Part shown: one piece after another, positions 44,133 to 53,066 of the stretch
Position numbering within the stretch: position 1 is the stretch's first letter
Layout: every line of letters starts with the position of its first letter
The notes under the pieces: generated by a model
What the model saw: only the letters and a program-made list of their open reading frames with translations
What the model was told of the DNA's origin: nothing
Database searches by the model: none
Assembly (NCBI RefSeq): GCF_001668725.1
Contig: NZ_LZKL01000084.1
Coordinates: 62,001-126,000, forward strand
DNA: 64,000 nt
Direction of reading: 5' to 3'
From: Mycobacterium sp. E787
GTDB taxonomy: Bacteria; Actinomycetota; Actinomycetes; Mycobacteriales; Mycobacteriaceae
Position numbers and translations under genes: made by a program

Positions 44133-44567
44133 GTGAGGTGGAGTTTCGCCCAGATCGGGCTCCTGATCATCTGTGTTGTGCACGTCATTCAGGCGGTGAT
44201 CGGCTTCATCCTGGAGCCCAGCTTCGCGACCGGGCCTGGTGCCCCGACCGTCCAACTGTTCGGGATGGACTACAACGGCTGGCACGCGGGCGCCGGGCTT
44301 GCCCTGTTCGGCCCTGGGTTGGTGTTCGCGACGCGCAAGTCGTGGGCGGTGTTGTATCTCTTGCTCGCCGCGATAGCCGGTGCGCTGCCGGGCATTTGGG
44401 CGTTCTTCTCACATCAGGTGGCGTTCGTCTTCACGTTCCCCAACAACACGACCGACGCGGTGGTGCACCTGGTGACCGCCGGCGTGATGCTGGCGGTGGC
44501 CGCCATCCAGATCCGCATGGACGGTGGGCTGCGCAACTCGCTCGGCGATCTCCGGAAGGCGCGGTAG
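44133..44567 (+). CDS. DUF4383-like four-helix membrane protein
   Basis: 144-aa protein with four helices (QIGLLIICVVHVIQAVIGFI, GWHAGAGLALFGPGLVF, AVLYLLLAAIAGALPGIWAF, AVVHLVTAGVMLAVAAI). The HxxxxG-type pattern with His in helices 1 and 4 fits small DUF4383-like membrane proteins. A strong AGGAGG site at 44121-44126 precedes GTG 44133, and a palindrome lies further upstream. Function unknown. Confidence 0.8.
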   Translation: MRWSFAQIGLLIICVVHVIQAVIGFILEPSFATGPGAPTVQLFGMDYNGWHAGAGLALFGPGLVFATRKSWAVLYLLLAAIAGALPGIWAFFSHQVAFVFTFPNNTTDAVVHLVTAGVMLAVAAIQIRMDGGLRNSLGDLRKAR

Positions 44568-44585
44568 CCGATTTTTAGCTGCCGC
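44561..44585. terminator. Hairpin between convergent genes
   Basis: GCGGTAGC (44561-44568) pairs with GCTGCCGC (44578-44585) with one G-T pair around the loop CGATTTTTA. It overlaps both 3' ends of the DUF4383-like and rbpA-like genes and may end transcription or stabilise both messages. Confidence 0.35.
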
Positions 44586-44916
44586 GTCGGCGTGACTTGA
44601 TGATCTCGAGGCGTTCGTTGAGAAGATCATCCAGTTCCTCGATCGAGCGGCGTTCCCGCAGCATGTCCCAGTGAGTGCGCGGCGCCTTGCCCTGCTTGGG
44701 TTCGGCGAGTTCCCCGCCCTCGATCAGGGTGCCCTCCATGCCGTTGCGGCACAGCCAGGAGTTAGGCACGTCGGCGTCGGCGGCAAACGGCATGTCGAAC
44801 TCGTCGCCGTTCTCGGTGCGGTACCGCGCGATCTTGCGCGCCGCGAGGTCATGGTTGCGGTCGGTCTCATAACTCAAGGCGCCGAGTCGACTGCCCCTCA
44901 TGACGCGGTCAGCCAT
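44575..44916 (-). CDS. RbpA-family RNA-polymerase-binding protein (probable paralogue)
   Basis: 113-aa protein with the full RbpA layout: MADRVMRGSRLGALSYETDR (N-terminal tail), the barrel domain with ARYRTENGDEFDMPF and WLCRNGMEGTLIEG, the basic linker KQGKAPRTHWDM and the sigma-interaction helix RERRSIEELDDLLNERLEII. RbpA binds sigma A/B and stabilises open complexes. The sequence differs at many positions from the RbpA I remember, which is nearly invariant in mycobacteria, so this is probably a second copy. A 58-codon gene overlaps its start by 8 bp. Confidence 0.88.
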   Translation of the reverse strand: MADRVMRGSRLGALSYETDRNHDLAARKIARYRTENGDEFDMPFAADADVPNSWLCRNGMEGTLIEGGELAEPKQGKAPRTHWDMLRERRSIEELDDLLNERLEIIKSRRRGS

Positions 44917-45085
44917 TGCCAACACTTCGCTGTAGTTCGGCCTGATCGGCGGTAGCGCGCATCCGGCCAGACAAGCCAAGCAGATCGTGCTCGCCCAGAC
45001 CTCCGGGCAGCGTGTAGGCGAGTTGCCGTAATTCGACGGCGTAGTCGCGCAAGTCCTGACGGAGCTGCGCCTCAACGGTGGGCAT
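44909..45085 (-). CDS. 58-codon protein overlapping the rbpA-like start
   Basis: Frame MPTVEAQLRQDLRDYAVELR continuing to SVGNG; mainly helical and amphipathic. An AGGAAGAAG ribosome site precedes ATG 45085, and the stop lies 8 bp inside the rbpA-like gene, so the two should be translationally coupled. No family known to me. It may act with the RbpA-like protein or serve as a leader peptide. Confidence 0.5.
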   Translation of the reverse strand: MPTVEAQLRQDLRDYAVELRQLAYTLPGGLGEHDLLGLSGRMRATADQAELQRSVGNG

Positions 45086-45367
45086 GACTTCTTCCTGTGG
45101 CAGGGATTTACTGAGACGCGCCGATTTGTCGTGTGGCCGGACTTGAATCTGATGCCGTCCGGCCGGCAATCTGCAATGCACCGAGGGGGTGCAGTTTGGC
45201 GTCTCCCAACCGCGCCCACCACCCTACCCTGGTCGCGGGCTTAATTGGCAGAGGTTGTCCGCGGCGCGAATGTCGGCCGGCGCGACCAGGCTATCCTCGT
45301 CCCGGGCCTGACGAGGTTCCTCGTCACGAGCCGCGCAGGTGGCTCGGCACGAATGCGAGGAGCGCCC

Positions 45368-46558
45368 ATGCGCGGTAAACGAATACTTCAACTGATCGCC
45401 AACGCCGGTGTTGCGGGCTTGGCGGCATGTAGCAACGCGACAACTAACTCCACCAACAGCGGCAATCCACCGATGCCCGCCGGGTCGCCGTCGATCGCCG
45501 GCGAGCCGTTCGGCCAGGTGGACGGCAACCCGGTGAGCCGCTACACGCTCACCAGCGGGGGCGGCATGCGCGTGCGAATCCTGACCTACGGCGGCGTCAT
45601 CCAATCGATCGAGGTCCCCGATCGCTCACGACATGTCGACAATGTGGTGCTGGGCTTTCCGACGCTGGACGGATACCTGAACAACACCGGGTCGGCCAAG
45701 ACGTATTTCGGCGCGATCGTCGGCCGTTATGCCAACAGGATAGCCAGGGGAGCTTTCTCGTTGAACGGCAACGAATATCACTTGCCGATCAACAATGACG
45801 GCAACAGCCTGCATGGCGGCACTGCGGGCTTCGATACCAAGGTGTGGCAGGCCACCGAACAGAACGGCAGCGACAGCGTGGGGCTGAAGCTTCAATATGT
45901 CAGTCCCGCAGGCGAAATGGGCTACCCCGGGACGCTGACGACCACCGTCACCTACACGCTGGACCCGAAGAATGAACTGCGCATCAACTACCACGCGACC
46001 ACCGATGCGCCCACCGTGATCAACCTGACCAATCACAGCTACTTCAACCTGGCGGGTGAGCACACACGCGACGTCTACGCCCAGAAAATCACCATCAATG
46101 CCGACAACTACACGCCGACCGACCCCACCCTGATCCCGACGGGGCAGATCGCCCCGGTGAAGGGCACACCATTCGACTTCACGTCACCGACCGCGATCGG
46201 CGCGAATATCACCGCGAATGACCCGCAGCTGTTGGCGGCCCGCGGTTACGACCACAACTGGGTGATCAATCGCGGCAACAACACCGGGTTGGTGGAGGCG
46301 GCCCGGGCCGAGGACCCGATGTCGGGGCGCACCGTGACTGTCTCCACCACCGAACCCGGTGTGCAGTTCTACACTGCCAACTTCATCGACGGGGCGTTCG
46401 CGGGCACCAGCGGGCGAATCTATCGGCAGGGCGCGGGATTCACGATGGAGACCCAGCACTACCCCGATTCTCCGAATCACCCGGAGTTTCCCACCACCAC
46501 GCTCAACCCGGGCCAGACGTACGATTCGACAACGGTTTTTGCGTTCGGCGCCCGCTGA
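45368..46558 (+). CDS. Lipoprotein aldose 1-epimerase
   Basis: 396-aa exported mutarotase. The N-terminus MRGKRILQLIANAGVAGLAACSN ends in a LAAC lipobox, so the protein should be anchored outside the membrane. The GalM fold follows: GGVIQSIEVPDR, GRYANRIARGAFSLNG, LHGGTAGFDTKVW, NHSYFNLAG (catalytic His) and the late Glu in HPEFPTTTLNPGQTY. GAGGAG before ATG 45368 fixes the start over ATG 45353. Surface location suggests action on environmental or cell-wall sugars. Confidence 0.92.
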   Translation: MRGKRILQLIANAGVAGLAACSNATTNSTNSGNPPMPAGSPSIAGEPFGQVDGNPVSRYTLTSGGGMRVRILTYGGVIQSIEVPDRSRHVDNVVLGFPTLDGYLNNTGSAKTYFGAIVGRYANRIARGAFSLNGNEYHLPINNDGNSLHGGTAGFDTKVWQATEQNGSDSVGLKLQYVSPAGEMGYPGTLTTTVTYTLDPKNELRINYHATTDAPTVINLTNHSYFNLAGEHTRDVYAQKITINADNYTPTDPTLIPTGQIAPVKGTPFDFTSPTAIGANITANDPQLLAARGYDHNWVINRGNNTGLVEAARAEDPMSGRTVTVSTTEPGVQFYTANFIDGAFAGTSGRIYRQGAGFTMETQHYPDSPNHPEFPTTTLNPGQTYDSTTVFAFGAR

Positions 46559-46566
46559 CCCATGCG

Positions 46567-47055
46567 CTAACCATCGTTGACCAGCTTTGCGAGGAAAGCG
46601 GGCAACCGACCCGCACCGAAGTCATAAAAGCGCGCCCACTGCGGCTCAATGGAGATGCGCACCATCTGCCTATACGTCGACCGCACGTTGTCTTCGAACT
46701 CGGCAAGCTGGGTTTCGTCCATTGATCGCCTCGCTGCTGCCAGGTACTCGTCGGTGACGCCGTCGACGGTTTCCAGTGCGGCGAGGCCACGCACCAGGAG
46801 GGACTTGGCCTCTTCTGGCGTGGAGCCGGTGTCGATGGTCAATGCGACCTGCGGGCGGGAGGAAATCGCGCGGGCTTTCGGGGAGGTCGGTGCGGTCGAG
46901 ACGACGATGCGTTCGCCGGTCCAGTAGAACCCGACGGGGATGACCCGCGGAAAGCCGTCAAGTCCGTTATAGGCGAGCCTCGCCATGGAGCCGGAGAGCA
47001 ACTCTCGGGCGCCGGGGTGGCCAAGCTCCCGGGTCAACTCCTGCTTGTTCATCAC
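46567..47055 (-). CDS. Pyridoxamine-phosphate-oxidase-family flavin/F420-type protein
   Basis: 162-aa split-barrel protein: SMARLAYNGLDGFPRVIPVGFYWTG is the typical first half and ALTIDTGSTPEEAKSLLVRGLAALE the second. It binds FMN or F420 and reduces a small substrate or acts in heme handling. It is one of three such proteins in the window. Convergent with the epimerase gene, 8 bp apart. Confidence 0.82.
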   Translation of the reverse strand: MMNKQELTRELGHPGARELLSGSMARLAYNGLDGFPRVIPVGFYWTGERIVVSTAPTSPKARAISSRPQVALTIDTGSTPEEAKSLLVRGLAALETVDGVTDEYLAAARRSMDETQLAEFEDNVRSTYRQMVRISIEPQWARFYDFGAGRLPAFLAKLVNDG

Positions 47056-47143
47056 ATCCCTAGTCGTACCCGATCCGGTCGCCCCGACGACGAATGCCTA
47101 TTCGTTCAGCCGGCTACTCGGTCGATGTGGGGAGAGAGAATCG

Positions 47144-48457
47144 TCAACGCCGCGTCGGGCGCCGAAGGAGGCGACGGCCCGAGGCGAGCAGCCTGTCCTG
47201 GAGGCCGGCGAGTTCCACTCCGACAAGGCGATGATTGCGTTTGCGCCACCGCCCGGCGATCATGACCGCTTCGATGTTGCTGATATCCGCGCAGAGCACC
47301 GCGGCGATCGCGTCATGCGACGGCCACAGGTTGATCGCCGCAGCATCGATGACTACCAGGTCCGCCTGCATGCCGGGCTGAATCTGGCCGACCTGTTCGG
47401 CGAGACTCAGTGCACGCGCTCCTTCGAACGTCGCCCACGATAAAGCTTGCCTGCCGGTGGTCGAGTTCGTCGCCGACGAGGCGCCTGTCGCTTCTCGGGT
47501 GCGATCGTGCTCGAGGCCGCGCTGATGAGCTAACGCGATCCGTGCGCCGGTGAGGATGTGGCCAGATGACGCGGTTTCGGTGTCGGTGCCCACGGACGGC
47601 GCCACACCGGCTCGCAGCAGGGGGCCGGTGATCGGAGTTCCGTGGCCGTGACTGAGCTCGTTTTCGGGTGTGATCGTGAACGTGACGCCGGCTTCGCCGA
47701 GGGCCTTGATCCAGCCGGCCGTCAGACCACAGCCGTGCACAATATTTGTCCGCGGTCCGAACAGCCCGGCGGTGCGCACGGCTTCCCATCCGGGCGCGGG
47801 TTCGCCACCGCTCTGGTGCATCGAGACGACGAGGTTGCGATCTTTGGCGGCGCGGAAATCAGTCACAGCCACATCGGGTGTGGAGTATTGCGGACCGCTG
47901 ATCGCCATCCCGAGACTGACTAACGAATGGTCGTGGAACGGGCCGTCGAGCAGTCGGTCGATTTCGTGCAGCGGATGGGCAGTGTCGGCTGACCGGTCCG
48001 GGATGCCGTGGAAGAAGACCGCGCGGATGCCGGCATGGCGCAACGCGTCGACGGCCGCGTCCGCATGTTCGGGGGTCCGGTTGTTATGACACCAATCACC
48101 GAGTGTGGTTATGCCGCAGTTGATTTGGTTGAGAGCGCCGACCAGGTTGGCGATGTAGATGTCTTCGGCGCTGTAGCGCCGCGCAACGTCGCCGTGCACG
48201 TGGCGCAGATATTGCGGCAAGGTCCAATCGGCGCCCACGCACCGCAGAGCGGTTTGCCAGGTGTGCAAGTGGGCGTTGACCAGCCCGGGGATCACGATAC
48301 GACCAGAAAGGTCAACGATTTCCGCGCCGTCGCTGTCGGGGTGATCGCCGAGGCTTGCGATGCGATCGTCCTCAACGAGGATGTCGAGACTTTCCGTGTC
48401 CGGCCGGTGGGGCGCCATCGTGATCACCCGCGCACCGCGCAGCAGCGTCCGCCTCAT
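47144..48457 (-). CDS. Metal-dependent amidohydrolase (cytosine/guanine deaminase-like)
   Basis: 437-aa TIM-barrel hydrolase. IPGLVNAHLHTWQTA carries the first metal His pair, NLVVSMHQSGG and TNIVHGCGLT the next His residues, and SVGTDTETASSG the catalytic Asp. The layout is that of chlorohydrolases and guanine/cytosine deaminases (HxH plus late D). The ATG at 48457 gives MRRTLLRGARVITM. It lies 16 bp downstream of a split-barrel gene, both divergent from a TetR gene that probably controls them. Confidence 0.9.
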   Translation of the reverse strand: MRRTLLRGARVITMAPHRPDTESLDILVEDDRIASLGDHPDSDGAEIVDLSGRIVIPGLVNAHLHTWQTALRCVGADWTLPQYLRHVHGDVARRYSAEDIYIANLVGALNQINCGITTLGDWCHNNRTPEHADAAVDALRHAGIRAVFFHGIPDRSADTAHPLHEIDRLLDGPFHDHSLVSLGMAISGPQYSTPDVAVTDFRAAKDRNLVVSMHQSGGEPAPGWEAVRTAGLFGPRTNIVHGCGLTAGWIKALGEAGVTFTITPENELSHGHGTPITGPLLRAGVAPSVGTDTETASSGHILTGARIALAHQRGLEHDRTREATGASSATNSTTGRQALSWATFEGARALSLAEQVGQIQPGMQADLVVIDAAAINLWPSHDAIAAVLCADISNIEAVMIAGRWRKRNHRLVGVELAGLQDRLLASGRRLLRRPTRR

Positions 48458-48473
48458 GGCGAGCCACCCGGTC

Positions 48474-49058
48474 CTATTCCGGGTCCGGGGCGTCCCAGGG
48501 AACGGCGGACCCCAACCAATGATTGAGCTGGGCGACTTGGTCGTTGCGATAAAGGTGCCGCGGCGGCGACGCGAACGTGGCGTACGGTTTGCAACGCAGG
48601 ACGACACGATCTTCCTTGACCACCATCTCCTCGATGTGGGGCCGGGCGTCATCGCCGAGCGGTTGACCGGACATGCGCCCGGCCACTGCCATCATCACAT
48701 CCACCACGGTCTCGTGGTCACGGTCGATCACGGCGTCGGCGTATACCTGCAGATACGCGAACGGCCATCGTTCGTCCAGGACGCAAATGCTCGCCTTGCC
48801 GTCGCGCTGTACGGCACGGGCTTTGCCGCGGCCCGCCATGGTAGCCACCAGAAGTTCGTCGCCGTCGGTGGGGATGTAGTACACGATGGACATTGCGGGC
48901 CCGTCCTGCTTGCGCCGAAAACCGTAGACGCACGTGCGGTGAGTGCGGACGAACTCTCGCCGCTCCGACGGAAGCATGTCCCGGTCTGTCGGGACCGTGA
49001 AGGGCTTGGTTGCTAGTGGCAGCAGCATTGGGGTGAAACTCTTTCGATCGGGTTGCAT
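48474..49058 (-). CDS. Pyridoxamine-phosphate-oxidase-family protein
   Basis: About 194 aa with the split-barrel order SERREFVRTHRTCVYGFRRKQ, GPAMSIVYYIPTDGDELLVAT, GRGKARAVQRDGKASICVLDE. Likely an FMN/F420-binding reductase. Start uncertain: ATG 49058 or ATG 49028 (MLLPLATKPFTVPTD); neither has a good ribosome site. It is the first gene of the unit with the amidohydrolase and faces tetR across the palindrome at 49151. Confidence 0.8.
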   Translation of the reverse strand: MQPDRKSFTPMLLPLATKPFTVPTDRDMLPSERREFVRTHRTCVYGFRRKQDGPAMSIVYYIPTDGDELLVATMAGRGKARAVQRDGKASICVLDERWPFAYLQVYADAVIDRDHETVVDVMMAVAGRMSGQPLGDDARPHIEEMVVKEDRVVLRCKPYATFASPPRHLYRNDQVAQLNHWLGSAVPWDAPDPE

Positions 49059-49150
49059 TTGTGGTGCCCGCCAGATAGTTGCGCCTACAAGGCGGCACCC
49101 CGTTGTTTCGGTAACAGTGTTGCCGTTATTGGCGCGGTTGTCAACCAAGG

Positions 49151-49166
49151 ACATACTTGCGTATGT
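49151..49166. promoter_or_regulatory. ACATAC-TTGC-GTATGT palindrome over a tetR start
   Basis: Perfect 6-bp inverted arms with a 4-bp centre; the right arm overlaps the GTG at 49165. It lies in the 106-bp gap between the divergent PPOX and TetR genes, so it could autoregulate the repressor and control the amidohydrolase unit. Confidence 0.6.
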
Positions 49167-49935
49167 GACGAGCACCCGTGGCGAGAGAACGGCCGCCGAG
49201 CCGGTACCCCGCCGTTCCCCTGGACGACCCGCGATCCCGGTGGACGGGATCATCGCCACCGCCCTGCAGATCGTCGACGAGGAAGGGGCTGATGCCCTAT
49301 CGATGCGTGCCCTCGCGCAACGTCTGGGTTCGGGTACGGCAACGCTCTACCGGCACTTTGCCAACCGAGCCGAACTGATCGCGCATGTCGTCGATCGGGT
49401 CTTCGCCGAGATCGAGTTCGACGCCGAGCGGCTGGAGGGCTTGGGGTGGCAGCAAGCCATTCATGCAGCCGCAGAATCCATGTTCGAGGCGTTGCGGCGA
49501 CACACCAATGCCGCATCCCTGCTCGCCGAGCAGCTTCCGGTCGGCCCCTACGCGATGGCTTACCGGGAAAGATTCGTGGCGCTGCTGCTCGACAACGAGT
49601 TCCCCCGTGAACTCGCTGCGCGCTCGTACGCGACGTTGGCTCGTTACGTGTTGGGCTTCGCTATGCAGTGGTCCGGTCACACCACCGCCGAGGGCCCGGC
49701 CGATCCGCGATTCTCGGCCCAGTTCGAAGGCCTGGACCCTCATGCGTTTCCGGCCACCGCCGCCGTTGCGGAGCACCTTCCCGTGCCGCTGGAGGATGAA
49801 TTCGAGTTCGGGCTGCAACTGATCATCAACGGACTGGCTCAACAGCTAGAGCAAGACAGGTTGCGCCGCAAGACCAAATCGCGGCGCAGGGATCAGGCGA
49901 ACCGCATCGGGCCACCTTCGCATTTGGGCTCATGA
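49165..49935 (+). CDS. TetR-family regulator with long C-terminal domain
   Basis: 256-aa repressor. DGIIATALQIVDEEGADALS leads to the HTH RALAQRLGSGTATLYRHFANRAEL; a long helical ligand domain follows (RYVLGFAMQWSGHT), and the tail is basic. GTG 49165 is chosen because upstream in-frame codons run into the divergent gene; no leader is visible, which suits a leaderless message. Probably controls the divergent split-barrel/amidohydrolase pair. Confidence 0.83.
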   Translation: MTSTRGERTAAEPVPRRSPGRPAIPVDGIIATALQIVDEEGADALSMRALAQRLGSGTATLYRHFANRAELIAHVVDRVFAEIEFDAERLEGLGWQQAIHAAAESMFEALRRHTNAASLLAEQLPVGPYAMAYRERFVALLLDNEFPRELAARSYATLARYVLGFAMQWSGHTTAEGPADPRFSAQFEGLDPHAFPATAAVAEHLPVPLEDEFEFGLQLIINGLAQQLEQDRLRRKTKSRRRDQANRIGPPSHLGS

Positions 49936-49942
49936 TCCGCCG

Positions 49943-50719
<777 letters not shown>

Positions 50720-50725
50720 TCAGTC

Positions 50726-51313
50726 TCAGCGCGCCAGGCCGCGCATCGCCGCGTCCACGATCGCGTCGGCGGCGTTGCGATCAAGCGGTGCGTGACCGGC
50801 GACCAGCCGGTACATCGCGGGCCCGAAGATCAGGTCGATCGCGGCCTCTGAATCCACGTCGGGCCGCAGCTCCCCCCGCGCGACGCCGCGGTCCAGGATC
50901 GCCCGCACCAATTCCCGTCGAGAGCTCACGAGGTGCTCCCGCAGTTCCTTGCCGATCTGGGGATCGAACTGCGCCTCCCCGATGAGTTGGGCATACGCTC
51001 GGCCATTTTTGCTGCGGTAGAAGCGGATCAGACCCCGGAGCGCCTGGCGGAAGTCTTCCTCGGCCGACCCCGTGTCGGGGTCCGGCGACTCCTTCGCCAT
51101 TTCCGACAGGAACGCCTCGACTGCAACCGCGTATTTGTTCGGCCACCACTTGTAGATCGTCGCCTTGCTCACGCCGGCGCGGGTGGCGATCTCGTCGGTC
51201 GTCATCGCACGCAGGCCTACCTCGTTGATCAATTCCGACGTGGCGCGCAGGACGGCCGAACGGGACTGCTCGCTGCGTGGTCGGCCCGGACGAGACCTCG
51301 GATCCTCAGCCAC
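50726..51313 (-). CDS. TetR-family regulator next to aquaporin
   Basis: 195-aa repressor: SRSAVLRATSELINEVGLRAM, then the HTH TDEIATRAGVSKATIYKWWPNKYAV, then a TetR_C_11-like helical domain (FRQALRGLIRFYRSKNGRAY). It precedes the aquaporin on the same strand, and related inverted repeats lie before both genes, so autoregulation plus control of the channel is likely. Confidence 0.9.
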   Translation of the reverse strand: MAEDPRSRPGRPRSEQSRSAVLRATSELINEVGLRAMTTDEIATRAGVSKATIYKWWPNKYAVAVEAFLSEMAKESPDPDTGSAEEDFRQALRGLIRFYRSKNGRAYAQLIGEAQFDPQIGKELREHLVSSRRELVRAILDRGVARGELRPDVDSEAAIDLIFGPAMYRLVAGHAPLDRNAADAIVDAAMRGLAR

Positions 51314-51337
51314 CCGTCACCTCTACACGCAAATAAC

Positions 51338-51352
51338 TGAACCCAATGTTCA
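51338..51352. promoter_or_regulatory. TGAAC-N5-GTTCA inverted repeat before tetR
   Basis: TGAAC-CCAAT-GTTCA lies 25-39 bp upstream of the tetR start in an AT-rich patch and shares AACTGAAC with the aquaporin site at 50648-50665. Candidate autoregulatory operator. Confidence 0.5.
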
Positions 51353-51413
51353 CAATTATGCAGCGTGGCGGCCCGCGCCGGGTCTCCGTTAAGGGCAGCG
51401 ACTTGGTGGGTGC

Positions 51414-52322
51414 CTATTCGTCGCGCCGGGAGATCCGTTCGATGTGGGCGAGGAAGTGCGTCAATACCGCGTCGGGCGCCTCGATCTGCGGCCAGTGCCC
51501 GATGTCGTCGGCGAGCATCACCACATCGGGGTCGGGGATCACCTCGGCGTAGCGGCGGGCCATGTGGGCACCGGAGTTGGGGTCGACCGGCCCGTCGATC
51601 AGCCGCATCGGAACCGTGGTCTGGCGCATGGCGCGCACCCAGCGGTTGCGGTGCTTGTACCGATCGTTGATGAACCGTCCGACCTTGTGCAGCACTCGGC
51701 GGCCGTCGTTGTAGTCCAAGATCTGGTTGAACACGTCCATCATGCGCCGGGTCGGCTTGGTGTTGGGCCCGAACATCTCGCGCAGTGTGGGTTCCAGTAG
51801 CCGCCGGGACAGCGGACTGTTCTGCACATGGCTGAAGACGTCGCCCAACGGGGTGCCCGACATCAGCTTCTGCGCCGCCCTGGGCGTGTACGACTCGATG
51901 AACATGCCGCCGTTGAGCCAGGTGATCGAGTCGATGCGCCATTCGCCGTACGCCTGCTGCCCGAATTCGTGACGGGCCAACAGTTCCTGGCCCACCGAAT
52001 CGCCGATGTCGTGGGCCAGGATGTGCGCGTTGTGGATGTCGAGGTGCTGTAGGAGCGCCTCGTGCATGTCGGCGTGGTCGGTGACCGAGTATTCGTAGGC
52101 CACGGGTTTCGCGGAGAATCCCATACCCATCATGTCGGGTGCGACGACGGTGAACCGTTGCGTCAGTGTGGGCCAGATCGCCGCCCAGTCAAAGGTGTTG
52201 AACGGATAGCCGTGGATCAGCAGCAGCGGCGGCCCGCTCCCCTCGACGCGGTAAAAGATGTCGAAGCCGAGGTAGTCGAAGTACTCGCCGGAGTCCAGCC
52301 AGCGTTTCAGATCGGCGTCCAT
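51414..52322 (-). CDS. Alpha/beta hydrolase with Asp nucleophile (epoxide hydrolase/dehalogenase type)
   Basis: 302-aa hydrolase. LLLIHGYPFNTFDWAAIW is the oxyanion region and AHDIGDSVGQELL places Asp105 at the nucleophile elbow, as in epoxide hydrolases and haloalkane dehalogenases. IDGPVDPNSG and IGHWPQIEAPD supply the acid and His. The overall pattern also resembles MEST-like hydrolases. Substrate unknown. It lies 100 bp upstream of the tetR-aquaporin pair, on the same strand. Confidence 0.88.
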   Translation of the reverse strand: MDADLKRWLDSGEYFDYLGFDIFYRVEGSGPPLLLIHGYPFNTFDWAAIWPTLTQRFTVVAPDMMGMGFSAKPVAYEYSVTDHADMHEALLQHLDIHNAHILAHDIGDSVGQELLARHEFGQQAYGEWRIDSITWLNGGMFIESYTPRAAQKLMSGTPLGDVFSHVQNSPLSRRLLEPTLREMFGPNTKPTRRMMDVFNQILDYNDGRRVLHKVGRFINDRYKHRNRWVRAMRQTTVPMRLIDGPVDPNSGAHMARRYAEVIPDPDVVMLADDIGHWPQIEAPDAVLTHFLAHIERISRRDE

Positions 52323-52618
52323 GACGGTGATCCTCCTTAGGCCGCGACGCTGTGCAACCGAACCCGAGTCAGACTAACCAGCGTTAGGCGTGGTTCGCGA
52401 GGGAAGCGGGGAACCGGCGCGTTACCAGGCGACACCGACGGGAGCACCCGCCTCACCGGTGACCACGGGTGCCGGCGCCGCTGATAACGTGCGGTTCTCT
52501 TGGGCTGTTGCGTTCTCGCACCGATGTTTACGCGCTGTGCCCGCAGAATCGTCGGGATGGCCGTTCTGGTTGGGTGCCGGCGATCAAGGGCTTTTGGCGG
52601 ACGCGTTAGCGTGTAGTT

Positions 52619-52966
52619 ATGCGCTACCAAGTGACCGACGCCGACACCGCCGCACAGATCGGCAGCGGCGATGTGCCGGTGCTCGCGACTCCACGGCTCA
52701 TTGCATGGCTGGAAGCGGCCACCGTGCAAGCCGCTGCGCCGTTCGCCGGTTCTGGCCAGACGACCGTCGGTACCGCGGTGCGCATCGAGCACCGGCGCGC
52801 GACCCACGTAGGCGGCACGGTAGAGGTCACTGCCGAGCCCCTATCGCCGGTCGATGGGCGGCGGCTGACGTTCGAGGTGAAGGCGACCGACGATTCAGGG
52901 CAGGTTGTTGCTCGCGGTGAAATCGATCGCGTAATCGTTGACCGCCAAAAGTTCCTCGACCGGTGA
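52619..52966 (+). CDS. FlK-like hotdog thioesterase
   Basis: 115-aa hotdog-fold protein. VLATPRLIAWLEAATVQAA, TTVGTAVRIEHRRATHVGG and VEVTAEPLSPVDGRRLTFEV follow the order of fluoroacetyl-CoA thioesterase FlK-type proteins. Likely hydrolyses a short acyl-CoA. It stands alone after a 296-bp gap in which I see no gene. Confidence 0.85.
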   Translation: MRYQVTDADTAAQIGSGDVPVLATPRLIAWLEAATVQAAAPFAGSGQTTVGTAVRIEHRRATHVGGTVEVTAEPLSPVDGRRLTFEVKATDDSGQVVARGEIDRVIVDRQKFLDR

Positions 52967-53066
52967 CCAGCAACTCATCTTGTGCAGAGGCTCATGCGGA
53001 TTCTGCGAAGGGGCATTGAGATGCCGCGCCCATCGTGACGTGTCAGTACCCGTGACCGCGGCGCGC

